Of a stretch of DNA of 64,000 nucleotides, positions 43,318-53,002 are shown one piece after another. Both the position numbers and the translations under genes were made by a program. A model generated the notes under the pieces. That model was not told the DNA's origin. It ran no database searches and saw only the letters and a list, made by a program, of their open reading frames with translations. Within the stretch, counting starts at the first letter, position 1. Each line of letters begins with the position of its first letter. Source of the stretch: Persicobacter psychrovividus (lineage in GTDB: Bacteria > Bacteroidota > Bacteroidia > Cytophagales > Cyclobacteriaceae); assembly GCF_036492425.1 (NCBI RefSeq), contig NZ_AP025293.1, positions 124,001-188,000 on the forward strand, given 5' to 3'.

Positions 43318-43554
43318 CCTCGGAGCATGACTTGAGCGGGAATCAGCTCGTCCCTTTATTTTGGCCAACAGACTGCTGATAGGCTAAACTTCAAATCCAC
43401 TTTTGATCCACTTTTTTTTGTGGAAAATCGCTCAACACGCCTTAAAATCCGCCTTTAGTGTTCACCATTTATTTAGCGGTATCAACCTCTCATTGATACC
43501 TTAAAGGGATCCATCTATCTTCAGTAAACATTTTTTTCACCCAAAATAATTTTC

Positions 43555-46347
43555 ATGAAACACTTTTTAACAAATCTCTACTTATACCTGCTTTGCACGC
43601 TGTCATTCCTTGGCTGTCTCACTCATCGCAGTTTCGCTCAAAATGTTCAGGGTATCCTTACCACGGGTAACCGAAGTCATGAACTTGCTGATTTCAGTCT
43701 TGCTTTTCAAGATGGACAAGGAAGTGGAAATGCGCTCATTACTGTTAATGATCAGCAGCAGGAGCAGGTGATTGATGGTTTTGGCTTTGCGCTTACCCAG
43801 GGAAGTGCAGAGGCGATCATGAGCCTTCCTGAGAATAAACAATTGACTTTACTTGAGGAATTTTTCGGCCCTGAGCAGGGCAACAACACGGTGGTCAGAA
43901 TCAGTATTGGCGCCTCTGATTTAAGCAACTCTACCTATTCTTACAATGAAGTGGATGGTGATGTCAATATGGAGCACTTCAGTTTTCAAGGTCCTGATGC
44001 TCAGTATCTGCTTCCTGTTCTTAAAAAAATAAAGCAGATTCAGCCCTCTGTAAAGCTGTTAGCAACCCCATGGACCGCACCCACCTGGATGAAAACCAAT
44101 CGCGCCTGGATTGGTGGTTCACTGGCATCAAATTACTATGCCGCCTATGCAAATTATTTCGTCAAGTACCTTCAGTTGATGAAGCAGGAAGGTTTAGAAG
44201 TTTGGGCTATTACGCCACAAAATGAGCCTGAAAACCCGTGGAACGAGCCCAGCATGCTGATGAATGCACAGCAACAGCTTGATTTTATTGATCACCACTT
44301 GGGACCAAAACTGGCAGCTCATCAACTCGATACCAAGATTATTGCTTTTGATCATAATTGCGATAACACCAGTTACCCTATATCAGTGCTTAATGGCAGC
44401 AGCTATGTCGATGGTGCGGCTTTTCACCTTTATGGCGGGGATATCTCGGCCATGTCGACGGTGCACAATGCCACCAATAAGAATGTGTATTTTACCGAGC
44501 AATATACGGATGTTGCAGGGGATTTTTCCGCAGATTTAAAATGGCATACCCAGAATATTGTCGTTGGTTCGCTGCGAAATTATGCCAAAACGGTTATCGA
44601 ATGGAATTTGGCATCTTTTGCTGATCACGGTCCCCGGACCCCTGGAGGTTGCACAGAATGCCTCGGTGCAGTTACGGTCCAGGATGGTCAATACCAACGA
44701 AATGTTTCTTATTATATCATCCACCAAATATCCACGATGGTGAATGCTGGAGCAAGAATCATTCACTCGTCATCACAAGACAGCCAACTGAGTAACGTTG
44801 GGGCGATAAACCCTGATGGCACCAAGGCACTGCTGGTGCATAATGGGCATAGTCAGGCAAAAACAATTCGGGTCGTTTGGGGCAACAAACACTTCAGTTA
44901 CATTCTCGAAGGCAATTCTGTGGCCACCTTCAAATGGGACGGCGATACGGATCAGGAGGAAATCATCAGGGATGCTTTTGTGCAAAATGAGGCTGAACAG
45001 TATGACCACCAGCAAGGGACCCAACTGGAAGCCTGCTCCGATGTCGGCGGCGGCCAAAATGTTGGATACCTTGATGAGGGAGATTTTCTGTATTATAAAA
45101 AAATGGATTTTGCCAATGGGGCTGCCTCAGTTGCTTTAAGGTATGCCAATAATAGTGAGGATGGAAAATGGGTGGATTTTAGAACAGGCAGCGACCATGG
45201 GCCAGTAGTTGGCAGTGTGGAGCTCAAGCCTACGGGCGGTTGGCAAAGCTGGCAAACCGTAGAAGCTTCCGTGGTGGTTGAAGGAGTGCAGGACCTCTAC
45301 CTTACTTTCCGAGGTGGCAGCAGTATAGGAAATCTCAATTGGTTTCAGTTCCACACCTCTGAGGTTACAATTCCTGCCCCCATTAGCCCTTCAAATTTTC
45401 AGGTAGTGAGCCAAACCTCTTCTTCCCTTTCCCTTGTATGGGATCATACCCCTGCAGATGCTTTCCTGCTTCAGTATCGGGAATTGGGCGGCAGTTGGCA
45501 AAGTGTTGACCTTGGCGGGAGTTTGAGCACGCACAAAATTAACGGCCTCCCCCACTCCACCACCTATGAACTCAGAATAAGGACTGAACGCAATGGCCTG
45601 AACTCCGCTTGGGCTCCCCAAATTCAGGCAAGCACCCTGCAGGCACCCGTTGCGGGCACTATTCCAGATGGTTTGTATGCCTTTATCAGCAAACAAAGTG
45701 GCAAGGCAATTGATGTTAGCGATAGGTCTCTTCATGATGGTGCTGGTATTCAGCAATGGGAATATAGCCAAAATTCTAACCAGCAGTGGGAAGTCAGTAA
45801 ACAGGCAGACGGCCATTACAAAATCATTGCCCACCACAGCGGAAAGGCTTTGGATGTACGAGACGGGGGCATTGGATATGGGAATCAACTTCAGCAATGG
45901 GCAGATTCCTATAATGAAAATCAGCAGTGGGATATTCAGACCGAAGGTGATTTCGTAACTTTGTTGGCCGTCAAGAGTGGCCGATTTATCGGTCCGCAAG
46001 CCAATGAGAATGGCGCGAACATCATTCTTGGCCCAGCAACCATTTCAGATCAGGTATTATTTACTCTCGTGCCTGTTGAGGAGAACCTAAGAACAGGCCT
46101 CGCTGAAAGTAAGCCTGTGGTGATTAGCCCAAACCCTATACGTGGTCAAAAAATTACACTGACCAATTTATCGCATGGGCTTAACCAATATATTTTGTTT
46201 GACCAGCACGGCCGGGAGGTTACCCAGGGATGCTTACTTACTGGAGAACGGGAAATCTTCTTGCGCTCGCCTTTGGCAGCAGGAATGTACTACCTTCAAA
46301 TTCACCACAAAGGAGGCGTGATCACCTTAAAACTAATTGCAATATAA
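43555..46347 (+). CDS. Secreted GH30 glycosidase with CBM6, FN3, ricin-type and T9SS domains, 930 aa
   Basis: Signal peptide (1-29), then a GH30 TIM barrel (~55-460) with acid/base Glu224 in ITPQNEPENP and nucleophile Glu315 in VYFTEQYTD. Next come a CBM6-like domain (~475-600, NEAEQYD, GYLDEGDFLYY, LYLTFRGG), FN3 (~608-697), a ricin/CBM13-type lectin domain (~703-845, repeated QQW motifs), and a type IX sorting domain (~855-930, VVISPNPIRGQK). GH30 members include endo-beta-1,6-glucanases and beta-glucosidases; a secreted depolymerase role is likely. It stands just before the DUF6377 regulator of the GH30 locus. The sorting domain implies export across the outer membrane. Confidence 0.93.
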   Translation: MKHFLTNLYLYLLCTLSFLGCLTHRSFAQNVQGILTTGNRSHELADFSLAFQDGQGSGNALITVNDQQQEQVIDGFGFALTQGSAEAIMSLPENKQLTLLEEFFGPEQGNNTVVRISIGASDLSNSTYSYNEVDGDVNMEHFSFQGPDAQYLLPVLKKIKQIQPSVKLLATPWTAPTWMKTNRAWIGGSLASNYYAAYANYFVKYLQLMKQEGLEVWAITPQNEPENPWNEPSMLMNAQQQLDFIDHHLGPKLAAHQLDTKIIAFDHNCDNTSYPISVLNGSSYVDGAAFHLYGGDISAMSTVHNATNKNVYFTEQYTDVAGDFSADLKWHTQNIVVGSLRNYAKTVIEWNLASFADHGPRTPGGCTECLGAVTVQDGQYQRNVSYYIIHQISTMVNAGARIIHSSSQDSQLSNVGAINPDGTKALLVHNGHSQAKTIRVVWGNKHFSYILEGNSVATFKWDGDTDQEEIIRDAFVQNEAEQYDHQQGTQLEACSDVGGGQNVGYLDEGDFLYYKKMDFANGAASVALRYANNSEDGKWVDFRTGSDHGPVVGSVELKPTGGWQSWQTVEASVVVEGVQDLYLTFRGGSSIGNLNWFQFHTSEVTIPAPISPSNFQVVSQTSSSLSLVWDHTPADAFLLQYRELGGSWQSVDLGGSLSTHKINGLPHSTTYELRIRTERNGLNSAWAPQIQASTLQAPVAGTIPDGLYAFISKQSGKAIDVSDRSLHDGAGIQQWEYSQNSNQQWEVSKQADGHYKIIAHHSGKALDVRDGGIGYGNQLQQWADSYNENQQWDIQTEGDFVTLLAVKSGRFIGPQANENGANIILGPATISDQVLFTLVPVEENLRTGLAESKPVVISPNPIRGQKITLTNLSHGLNQYILFDQHGREVTQGCLLTGEREIFLRSPLAAGMYYLQIHHKGGVITLKLIAI

Positions 46348-46479
46348 ATCCTGCGACATCGTTTAATTTTTATGTAAAGGTCATAAATTTGCATCCAGCG
46401 ATTTATGGCCTTTTTTTATTATATCCTTTGAGATTAATCAAAATAGACTATTTTTAAATACAAATTCATTTTTTCGCCT

Positions 46480-48177
46480 ATGAATAAGCAACTACAATTA
46501 TTTTTTTTACTCCTGTGTCCTGTATTGATGTTTTCTCCCGTTCAGGCACAATCCTCTGAAGAGCTGCTCCCCAAGCTTTTGGAAGTCATGGATCAGCAGC
46601 CCAAATATGAGCTGCAGAAGCTCAGTGAAATCGGCCTGCTCAAGCAGCGTCTTGAGCGGACCAACCATCCCATGAAGCAATATTGGCTGTACCGAGAAAT
46701 CGGTTTGGCCTATGAAGCGTTTGTTTTTGATTCGGCCATGGTTTATGTTCAGCAAGCCAACCGCATGGCCAGACAGATCAAAGATCCTAACAGCATTTTA
46801 GAAGCACAGCTCGATTTGGCCATGCTTTTGGCCGTTTCTGGCCGTCCGCAGGAGGCCCTTAATGTGGTAAAAAGAACCCATAGCCAAACCGACAATCCCG
46901 AGATCAGGCTTCAATATCTGAAAGTTTGCCATAAAATTTATGGTGACCTGTGGTTCTATGGCTACCTGCCCGAAGAGAAAAAGCGTTATGAAGCCCTGCA
47001 TTTGCAGTATGGCGACAGTGTGAAACAACTTGCGAGCCTTTCCTCCTACGATTACCTTGTGGTGCAGGAAGGACAATACCTCGATGCGCGCCAACTCATG
47101 GACTGCCGCAGGATCAATACACAGATTTTAAAAATGTTTGATTCTGGCAGTCGGGCCTATTCCAAGGCGGCTTTTACGCGATCGCAGAGTTATGAACTGG
47201 AACAGAATACTGAAAAGCAAAAGTGTTTCCTGATAGCGTCGGCAATTTCAGACCTTAAAGGAGCAGTAAAGGACAATGCCGCCATGGCTACACTGGCGGG
47301 CCTGTATTTCAATGAAGGCCGCGTGGAACTCGCCTATCAGCTGATTAAATGCTCCCTGAAAGATGCCGAATATTTTAATTCCAAGCTTCGTCAGGTGGAG
47401 GTCTCCAATATTGAGCCTTTGATTTCTGCCGCCTATCAGCTCGAAACTGAACGGCAAAAGCAGCACTTGCGCCAGATGTTATACCTCACCATATTTTTGA
47501 TCGCCCTCATCTGTGCGGCTTTGATGTTGCTCTATTATCAGGTTCGGAAAGTTCGGCTGACAAAGAAAAAACTGGAGCGGTCCAATGCTCGACTGCAACA
47601 GCTTAACCACGATTTGGCGGCAAGTAACGAACACCTGAACCAACTTTTTGAAGCGCTTTCAGAGTCTGATCATATCAAAGAGCAGTATATTGGCAACTTT
47701 TTCAAAATTTGCTCCGACTACATTGATAAGCTCGATGAACAGCGCAAGTACGCCAAAAAACTGGTCAGCAATAAAAAAGGAGCCCAGCTTGTGAGGGAGC
47801 TTTCCGACCCGGATTTTCTTGAGGAAGAGATCAAAGCTTTTTATGAGAATTTTGACCGCACCTTCCTGAAGATTTACCCCAATTTTGTGACCGAGTTTAA
47901 TGCACTGATGCTTCCGGAAAATCAGTTTGAACCAAAGCAAGGCGAGCAGCTCAACAGTGAGCTGCGCATTTTCGCCCTGATCCGCCTCGGTATTCAGGAC
48001 AGCGGAAAAATCGCCAAGCTGTTACGCTACTCCGTTCACACGATTTACAACTACCGCGCAAAGGTCAAGAAGAAAACCATGGTGCCCAAAGAAAATTTTG
48101 AGGATGAAATTATGAAAATCGGCACGAAAAAATCATCGAACACGCTCGAAAAGGAAAAAGAAGTGGCTGTTTTTTGA
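46480..48177 (+). CDS. TPR/DUF6377-type membrane transcriptional regulator, 565 aa
   Basis: Signal peptide (MNKQLQLFFLLLCPVLMFSP), periplasmic TPR-like helical repeats (~25-325), one membrane helix (YLTIFLIALICAALMLLYYQ), coiled coil, and a cytoplasmic DUF6377 region with a C-terminal HTH (LRIFALIRLGIQDSGKIAKL then RYSVHTIYNYRAKVK). Such proteins regulate adjacent SusCD loci in Bacteroidota. Its place directly upstream of SusC at 48434 supports the same role here. No kinase domain is present. Confidence 0.85.
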   Translation: MNKQLQLFFLLLCPVLMFSPVQAQSSEELLPKLLEVMDQQPKYELQKLSEIGLLKQRLERTNHPMKQYWLYREIGLAYEAFVFDSAMVYVQQANRMARQIKDPNSILEAQLDLAMLLAVSGRPQEALNVVKRTHSQTDNPEIRLQYLKVCHKIYGDLWFYGYLPEEKKRYEALHLQYGDSVKQLASLSSYDYLVVQEGQYLDARQLMDCRRINTQILKMFDSGSRAYSKAAFTRSQSYELEQNTEKQKCFLIASAISDLKGAVKDNAAMATLAGLYFNEGRVELAYQLIKCSLKDAEYFNSKLRQVEVSNIEPLISAAYQLETERQKQHLRQMLYLTIFLIALICAALMLLYYQVRKVRLTKKKLERSNARLQQLNHDLAASNEHLNQLFEALSESDHIKEQYIGNFFKICSDYIDKLDEQRKYAKKLVSNKKGAQLVRELSDPDFLEEEIKAFYENFDRTFLKIYPNFVTEFNALMLPENQFEPKQGEQLNSELRIFALIRLGIQDSGKIAKLLRYSVHTIYNYRAKVKKKTMVPKENFEDEIMKIGTKKSSNTLEKEKEVAVF

Positions 48178-48288
48178 TGAAAGACATCCACTTTTACACC
48201 GGAGCAACACTTCATTAACCTATTTATTTTCAATCACTTAACATTTAACACGCTTTATATTTATCCACTTTTTTGTTCATCATCTCCA

Positions 48289-48316
48289 TTTGGCCTGTAA
48301 AAGTCTTTTACCTTCG
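48289..48316 (+). promoter_or_regulatory. Candidate promoter of the GH30 SusCD operon
   Basis: TTTG (48289-48292) and TACCTTCG (48309-48316, one mismatch to TAnnTTTG) are spaced by 16 bases, slightly short. It lies 118 bases ahead of the SusC start. Weak evidence. Confidence 0.25.
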
Positions 48317-48433
48317 ATCATGACGAATGCAGAAGAAGCATAGCGCGCTTCGACCTGCTTCATTTTTTAATTTCAATGCGGCGTGACTGTGCACACACTT
48401 TGTATTGAAGCTTTACTAAACCTATTATATCTT

Positions 48434-51403
48434 ATGGAGATGATTACCATAAAAGCACCAAATTTTTTGCGGTGCATAGCGGCGTATTTATTTCTTACGC
48501 TTTTATTTGCGCCTTCTTTACTTAGGGCTCAATCGAAATTAAACGGAGAAGTTACCGACAATAATGGGGAAGCATTACCCGGCGTTACAATCCAGAAAAT
48601 TGGCGATACGGAAGGGACCATCACTGACATGAACGGGAAGTTCACCTTCCCTGTAGTGCTTGAAGTGGGGGACAGTCTTCGTTTTTCATCCATCGGGATG
48701 AAGACAAAAACAGCAGCTTACACGGGTCAGCTTTCATTAAAAGTGAAAATGGAAACCAGCGTCATCGGACTCAACGAGGTGGTGGTTATAGGTTATGGCA
48801 CACAGGCGAAAAAAGATGTGACGGGCGCGGTTGCCATGGTTGGCGCCGAGGATATGAAGGCCCGTGCCAATACCCAAATTGGTGCCCTTATTCAGGGAAA
48901 AGCACCCGGTGTTCAGGTGTTGTCCAGCTCGGGAAAGCCTTCTGAAGGTTTCCGTATTCGTATTCGTGGGACGAACTCGATTAACGCTGGCAGTGAGCCA
49001 TTGTATGTAGTAGATGGTGTACCCACACAGGACACCCGCGCGCTGAATCCGGCAGATATCGAAAATGTTACGGTACTGAAAGATGCTTCTTCAGCAGCAA
49101 TTTATGGCTCGCAAGGCTCCAACGGGGTGGTTTTAATCACTACAAAAAGAGGAAATACCGACCGTCCGCAAGTTACATTTGACACCTACGCCGGTGTGGC
49201 GGAAGTGTGGAAAATGCAGAAAGTGCTTAACGGTGAGCAATACCGCGACCTGATGACGGAGATGGGGCAGAATACCGAATGGGATAAATATCAGGAAAAT
49301 ACCGACTGGCAAAACAAAGTTTTTCAAAAGGGTTACAGCCAAAACTATCAGGTATCGGTTTCAGGAAAAAGCAATAAAACCAACTATTACTTTTCTGGCG
49401 GTTACCTCGATCAGACCGGTGTGGTACGCACCTCGGAAATGCAACGGGCCAACTTCAAGATCAACCTCGATCAGGAAGTTACCTCATGGCTGAAGGTCGG
49501 TACAAGAATGGCCTATACGAGCTATTCAGATGTGGATGTCAAGGACAACCTCGATGTTAATCAGGGAGGGGTCATTCTGGGGAGCCTTTCTACGCCGCCC
49601 ATCATCGGTGTGAAAAATCCCGATGGCACTTATACCAGTAACCCCCTTCAGAACTGGGAAAACCCTTTGGCACATACCGACGCCCCAGTTCGTGGTTACA
49701 GTAATCAGCGCATGCTGGCCAATGTGTATGCCGAATTGCAGTTGGTAAAAGGGCTGAGCTTCCGTACGAATTTTGGTATCGACAATAATAATGATGTTTA
49801 CGATTACTTCCTGGATCCTTTCAGCACCAGCTATGGCCGTGCACTCGAAGGTCAGGGGATTAACTCAACAAACAATAATGGTTACTTCACTTTTGAAAAT
49901 ATCCTGAAGTACAACACTTCCATCAAGAAACATCAGCTCGACTTCCTTGCCGGTTCAGTCATTCAGAAATGGAACTGGGAAAGCACCCATATCGAACGAC
50001 GTAAATTCTCGGGAGGAAACATCCAGACGCCAAACGCAGGTGCTGTCATTACTGCTGCCGATGCCCGCAAATCTGAAAAATCCAATGTCTCTTTGATGAG
50101 CCGGGTAAACTACAGCTTTGCCGACCGCTACCTGCTAACGGTCAACTTTAGAGCTGATGCATCAAGCATTTTCGGTCAAGACCAGCGTTGGGGGTATTTC
50201 CCTTCTGCCTCGGCAGGCTGGCGAATTTCCGAAGAGGCCTTCCTTAAAGATGTACAGGTGATCTCTGACCTAAAACTTCGTGCAGGTTGGGGTATTGTAG
50301 GAAATGACCAAATTGGTAGCCCTTATGCATCTCGCGGACTGATCGGTTCTTCCAACAATGGCTATCCTATTGGCGGAAGCTCACAGCCGGGCACCTACCC
50401 TTCATCGCTGGAAAATCGATCCCTGAAATGGGAAGAATCTGAGCAGATAAATGTTGGACTTGACCTGGCCCTTTACAATGGTCGCCTGAGAGTTACAGCA
50501 GATGCTTACCAAAAAGATACCCGCGACCTGTTGCTACAAAGTCCTCTGCCTACCAGTACCGGTTTCAACAGCGCATGGCGCAATGTTGGGCAACTGCAAA
50601 ACAGGGGTATTGAGTTTAACATCGGTACACTGAACATCGACAAAGCTGTAAGCTGGAATACTGATTTCAATATCTCTTTCAACAGAAATGAAGTCATCTC
50701 CCTGGTCGATGACATGTACGAAGGACAAATTGCCGGTCGTGGTGCCGCAATTCTTGTACAGGAAGGTTTGCCGCTTGGTAGCATTTATGGCTATCGCTAT
50801 GCGGGCGTAGATCCAAAAACAGGAAACGCCTATTACCTCACCAAAGAAGGTGAAACGACCTTCACCCCTACCCCCGAAGACCGGGAGATTATTGGTGATG
50901 CCAACCCTAATTTCATCTACGGGATGACCAACACGGTTAGCTACAAGGGCTGGAGTTTGATGATGTTCATTGAAGGGGCGCAGGGACGCGATATGCTCAA
51001 CGCTACCCGATTTGATACGGAAGGCATGACGGACCCTAAAAACCAGACCTCAGCGGTATTAAGACGATGGAGAAAAGAAGGCGACATTACAGACATCCCG
51101 AAAGCATCATGGGGAAATCGTGACAATTCAAGAATTTCCGACCGCTTTGTGGAGGACGCCTCTTACCTGAGAATTAAAGCCCTGACTTTAGGCTACAACT
51201 TCCCAGCATCATGGCTCGACCCTGCAAGTATCTCAGGACTGAGAGTCTATGTTACCGGAGAGAACTTGTTCACCTGGACAAACTACTCAGGCTTTGACCC
51301 TGAGGTGAACGCCTTTGGCGGAAGCAATACCGTTCAGGGCATCGATTACGGAACTTTCCCACAATCGCGAAGCCTGATCATTGGTCTTAATGTAACTTTT
51401 TAA
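48434..51403 (+). CDS. SusC-like TonB-dependent receptor, 989 aa
   Basis: Outer-membrane importer for the GH30 locus. ATG 48434 begins the signal region (ending LLFAPSLLRAQ); the open frame reaches 48383 without a better start. It has a carboxypeptidase-like domain (LNGEVTDNNGEALPGVTI), TonB-box region (NEVVVIGYGTQ), plug (PLYVVDGVPTQDTRALNP, AAIYGSQGSNGVVLITTKRG) and a barrel ending GLNVTF. The SusD gene follows after 8 bp. Together they form the pedal-bin type uptake complex for oligosaccharides released by the GH30 enzymes. Confidence 0.95.
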   Translation: MEMITIKAPNFLRCIAAYLFLTLLFAPSLLRAQSKLNGEVTDNNGEALPGVTIQKIGDTEGTITDMNGKFTFPVVLEVGDSLRFSSIGMKTKTAAYTGQLSLKVKMETSVIGLNEVVVIGYGTQAKKDVTGAVAMVGAEDMKARANTQIGALIQGKAPGVQVLSSSGKPSEGFRIRIRGTNSINAGSEPLYVVDGVPTQDTRALNPADIENVTVLKDASSAAIYGSQGSNGVVLITTKRGNTDRPQVTFDTYAGVAEVWKMQKVLNGEQYRDLMTEMGQNTEWDKYQENTDWQNKVFQKGYSQNYQVSVSGKSNKTNYYFSGGYLDQTGVVRTSEMQRANFKINLDQEVTSWLKVGTRMAYTSYSDVDVKDNLDVNQGGVILGSLSTPPIIGVKNPDGTYTSNPLQNWENPLAHTDAPVRGYSNQRMLANVYAELQLVKGLSFRTNFGIDNNNDVYDYFLDPFSTSYGRALEGQGINSTNNNGYFTFENILKYNTSIKKHQLDFLAGSVIQKWNWESTHIERRKFSGGNIQTPNAGAVITAADARKSEKSNVSLMSRVNYSFADRYLLTVNFRADASSIFGQDQRWGYFPSASAGWRISEEAFLKDVQVISDLKLRAGWGIVGNDQIGSPYASRGLIGSSNNGYPIGGSSQPGTYPSSLENRSLKWEESEQINVGLDLALYNGRLRVTADAYQKDTRDLLLQSPLPTSTGFNSAWRNVGQLQNRGIEFNIGTLNIDKAVSWNTDFNISFNRNEVISLVDDMYEGQIAGRGAAILVQEGLPLGSIYGYRYAGVDPKTGNAYYLTKEGETTFTPTPEDREIIGDANPNFIYGMTNTVSYKGWSLMMFIEGAQGRDMLNATRFDTEGMTDPKNQTSAVLRRWRKEGDITDIPKASWGNRDNSRISDRFVEDASYLRIKALTLGYNFPASWLDPASISGLRVYVTGENLFTWTNYSGFDPEVNAFGGSNTVQGIDYGTFPQSRSLIIGLNVTF

Positions 51404-51411
51404 ACTTCCTG

Positions 51412-52896
51412 ATGATGAACTTAAAACCTATTAAATCATATCTTTTAGGATTGTTGATCGCTTTTTCAGCATCCTCTTGTAACGATTTCCTGGAGCTCAC
51501 TCCAATCTCCGAAGATACCGTAGAGAACGGGTACAATTCCGCTCCGCAAATTGAGGCGGCACTCAACGGTGCTTACGAGTCGTTTCAGACCACCGATTAC
51601 TACGTATGGGACAACATCCTTTTGGGTGATGTTCGGTCGGATAATTTCTATGCCGGAGGCGATAACCCTGAAGTATTCGAATACGACCTGCTCACGACCT
51701 CCCCAACCAACGGGCGGGTAAACAAAGCCTGGAGTGAAATCTACAATGCCATTCTGAAAGCCAATGTGGTTTTGGAATATGCCCCAAAGGTGGAGGATCC
51801 AAAATTATCCGAGGAGCGTAAAAATCAGATTTTGGGCGAAGCCTACTTTCTCCGTGCTTATCACTACTTTAATTTGGTGAGGTTATACGGTGGCGTACCT
51901 TTGGTTTTGGAGATGACGAAATCCGCTGATCCGGAAAAGACCAACCTGCCACGTGCCGCTGCCGAAGACGTTTATGCTCAGATTGCGACAGATTTACAAA
52001 TGGCCATTGACATGCTCCCTGAGCGTTATGAAAGTGCCATGATTGATAAAGCACGTGCGACAAAAGGGGCGGCGGCAGCTCTTGCGGCAAAGGCCGAAGC
52101 ACAAAGCCCTAACCGCGATTACAACAAGGTGCTGAAGTACATCGAAACGGTAGAAAACAGCGCAGCAGCCTATAAGCTCATCGACTTTAACCACCTGTTT
52201 GATGGTGGGCATTTCAACAATGAGGAGTCCATTATGGAGGTGCAGTTTATTGAAGGAACCGACGGAAACTGGGAGCCACAAATGAACCTGCCGAAATCAA
52301 TCTCTGGCGACGACTGGCGTAAGTTTGTAACCCCATCCCATGATTTGATCAATGCCTATGATGCCCAGGGAGATGATATCCGCAAGAACAACACGGTACT
52401 TTTCGAGGAAGTCAGCTGGTCGGATGAATACTGGTTCAACACCCCAAACAGCAGCATTCCCTTTGCTTACCGCAGAAAAAATGCCAGTGGCTGGGCAAGT
52501 GCTGACCGTCAGTATATTTTACGCTACGCGGACGTGATCCTGCTGAAAGCCGAAGCCTTCAATGCGCTGGGCAACATCAGTGCTGCCGCTGCGGAGGTCA
52601 ACCAAGTCCGTGCGAGGGTAAACCTGCCCGAACTTACCGCTGATGATATGTCAAGCAAGGAAAATATGAATGCGGCAATCTTGCTGGAAAGAAGACTGGA
52701 ATTTGCGCATGAAGGTCAGCGTTGGTACGATTTGCAGAGATTCGGGAAATTGGTTTCTACCATGAATAATTTGGTGGAGATTGATCTTCGCACAGGAAAG
52801 CCTACTGCTTACAACATGACCGAAGCCAAAGTATTACTGCCAATTCCGCAAAATGAATTGGACAGAAATGCCGCTTTGGAGCAAAATCCGCTTTAA
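51412..52896 (+). CDS. SusD/RagB-like lipoprotein, 494 aa
   Basis: Lipoprotein (Cys23 in FSASSCNDFLELTP) of typical length. Conserved parts are GEAYFLRAYHYFNLVRLYGG, RYADVILLKAEAFNALG, INQVR-type AAEVNQVRARVNLP, and LLERRLEFAHEGQRWYDLQR. The C-terminal VLLPIPQNELDRNAALEQNP is the family ending. It pairs with the SusC protein upstream. The product binds glycan at the cell surface. Confidence 0.95.
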   Translation: MMNLKPIKSYLLGLLIAFSASSCNDFLELTPISEDTVENGYNSAPQIEAALNGAYESFQTTDYYVWDNILLGDVRSDNFYAGGDNPEVFEYDLLTTSPTNGRVNKAWSEIYNAILKANVVLEYAPKVEDPKLSEERKNQILGEAYFLRAYHYFNLVRLYGGVPLVLEMTKSADPEKTNLPRAAAEDVYAQIATDLQMAIDMLPERYESAMIDKARATKGAAAALAAKAEAQSPNRDYNKVLKYIETVENSAAAYKLIDFNHLFDGGHFNNEESIMEVQFIEGTDGNWEPQMNLPKSISGDDWRKFVTPSHDLINAYDAQGDDIRKNNTVLFEEVSWSDEYWFNTPNSSIPFAYRRKNASGWASADRQYILRYADVILLKAEAFNALGNISAAAAEVNQVRARVNLPELTADDMSSKENMNAAILLERRLEFAHEGQRWYDLQRFGKLVSTMNNLVEIDLRTGKPTAYNMTEAKVLLPIPQNELDRNAALEQNPL

Positions 52897-52903
52897 TAAT
52901 TTT

Positions 52904-52981
52904 CAGGCAGGGCATGATTTATATTCATCTTTTCTCTGGTTCAAGCCTCCCGCCTGAACCAAAGAACCGCCCTGCCCTTTT
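52904..52981 (+). promoter_or_regulatory. Nested hairpin between SusD and SusE-like genes
   Basis: GGCAGGGC (52906-52913) pairs with GCCCTGCC (52969-52976), enclosing a second stem GGTTCA/TGAACC (52938-52960) and followed by CTTTTC. It resembles a weak terminator or processing site that could lower expression of the downstream genes relative to SusC/D. Confidence 0.5.
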
Positions 52982-53002
52982 CACAACCCAAGATTATCAA
53001 TC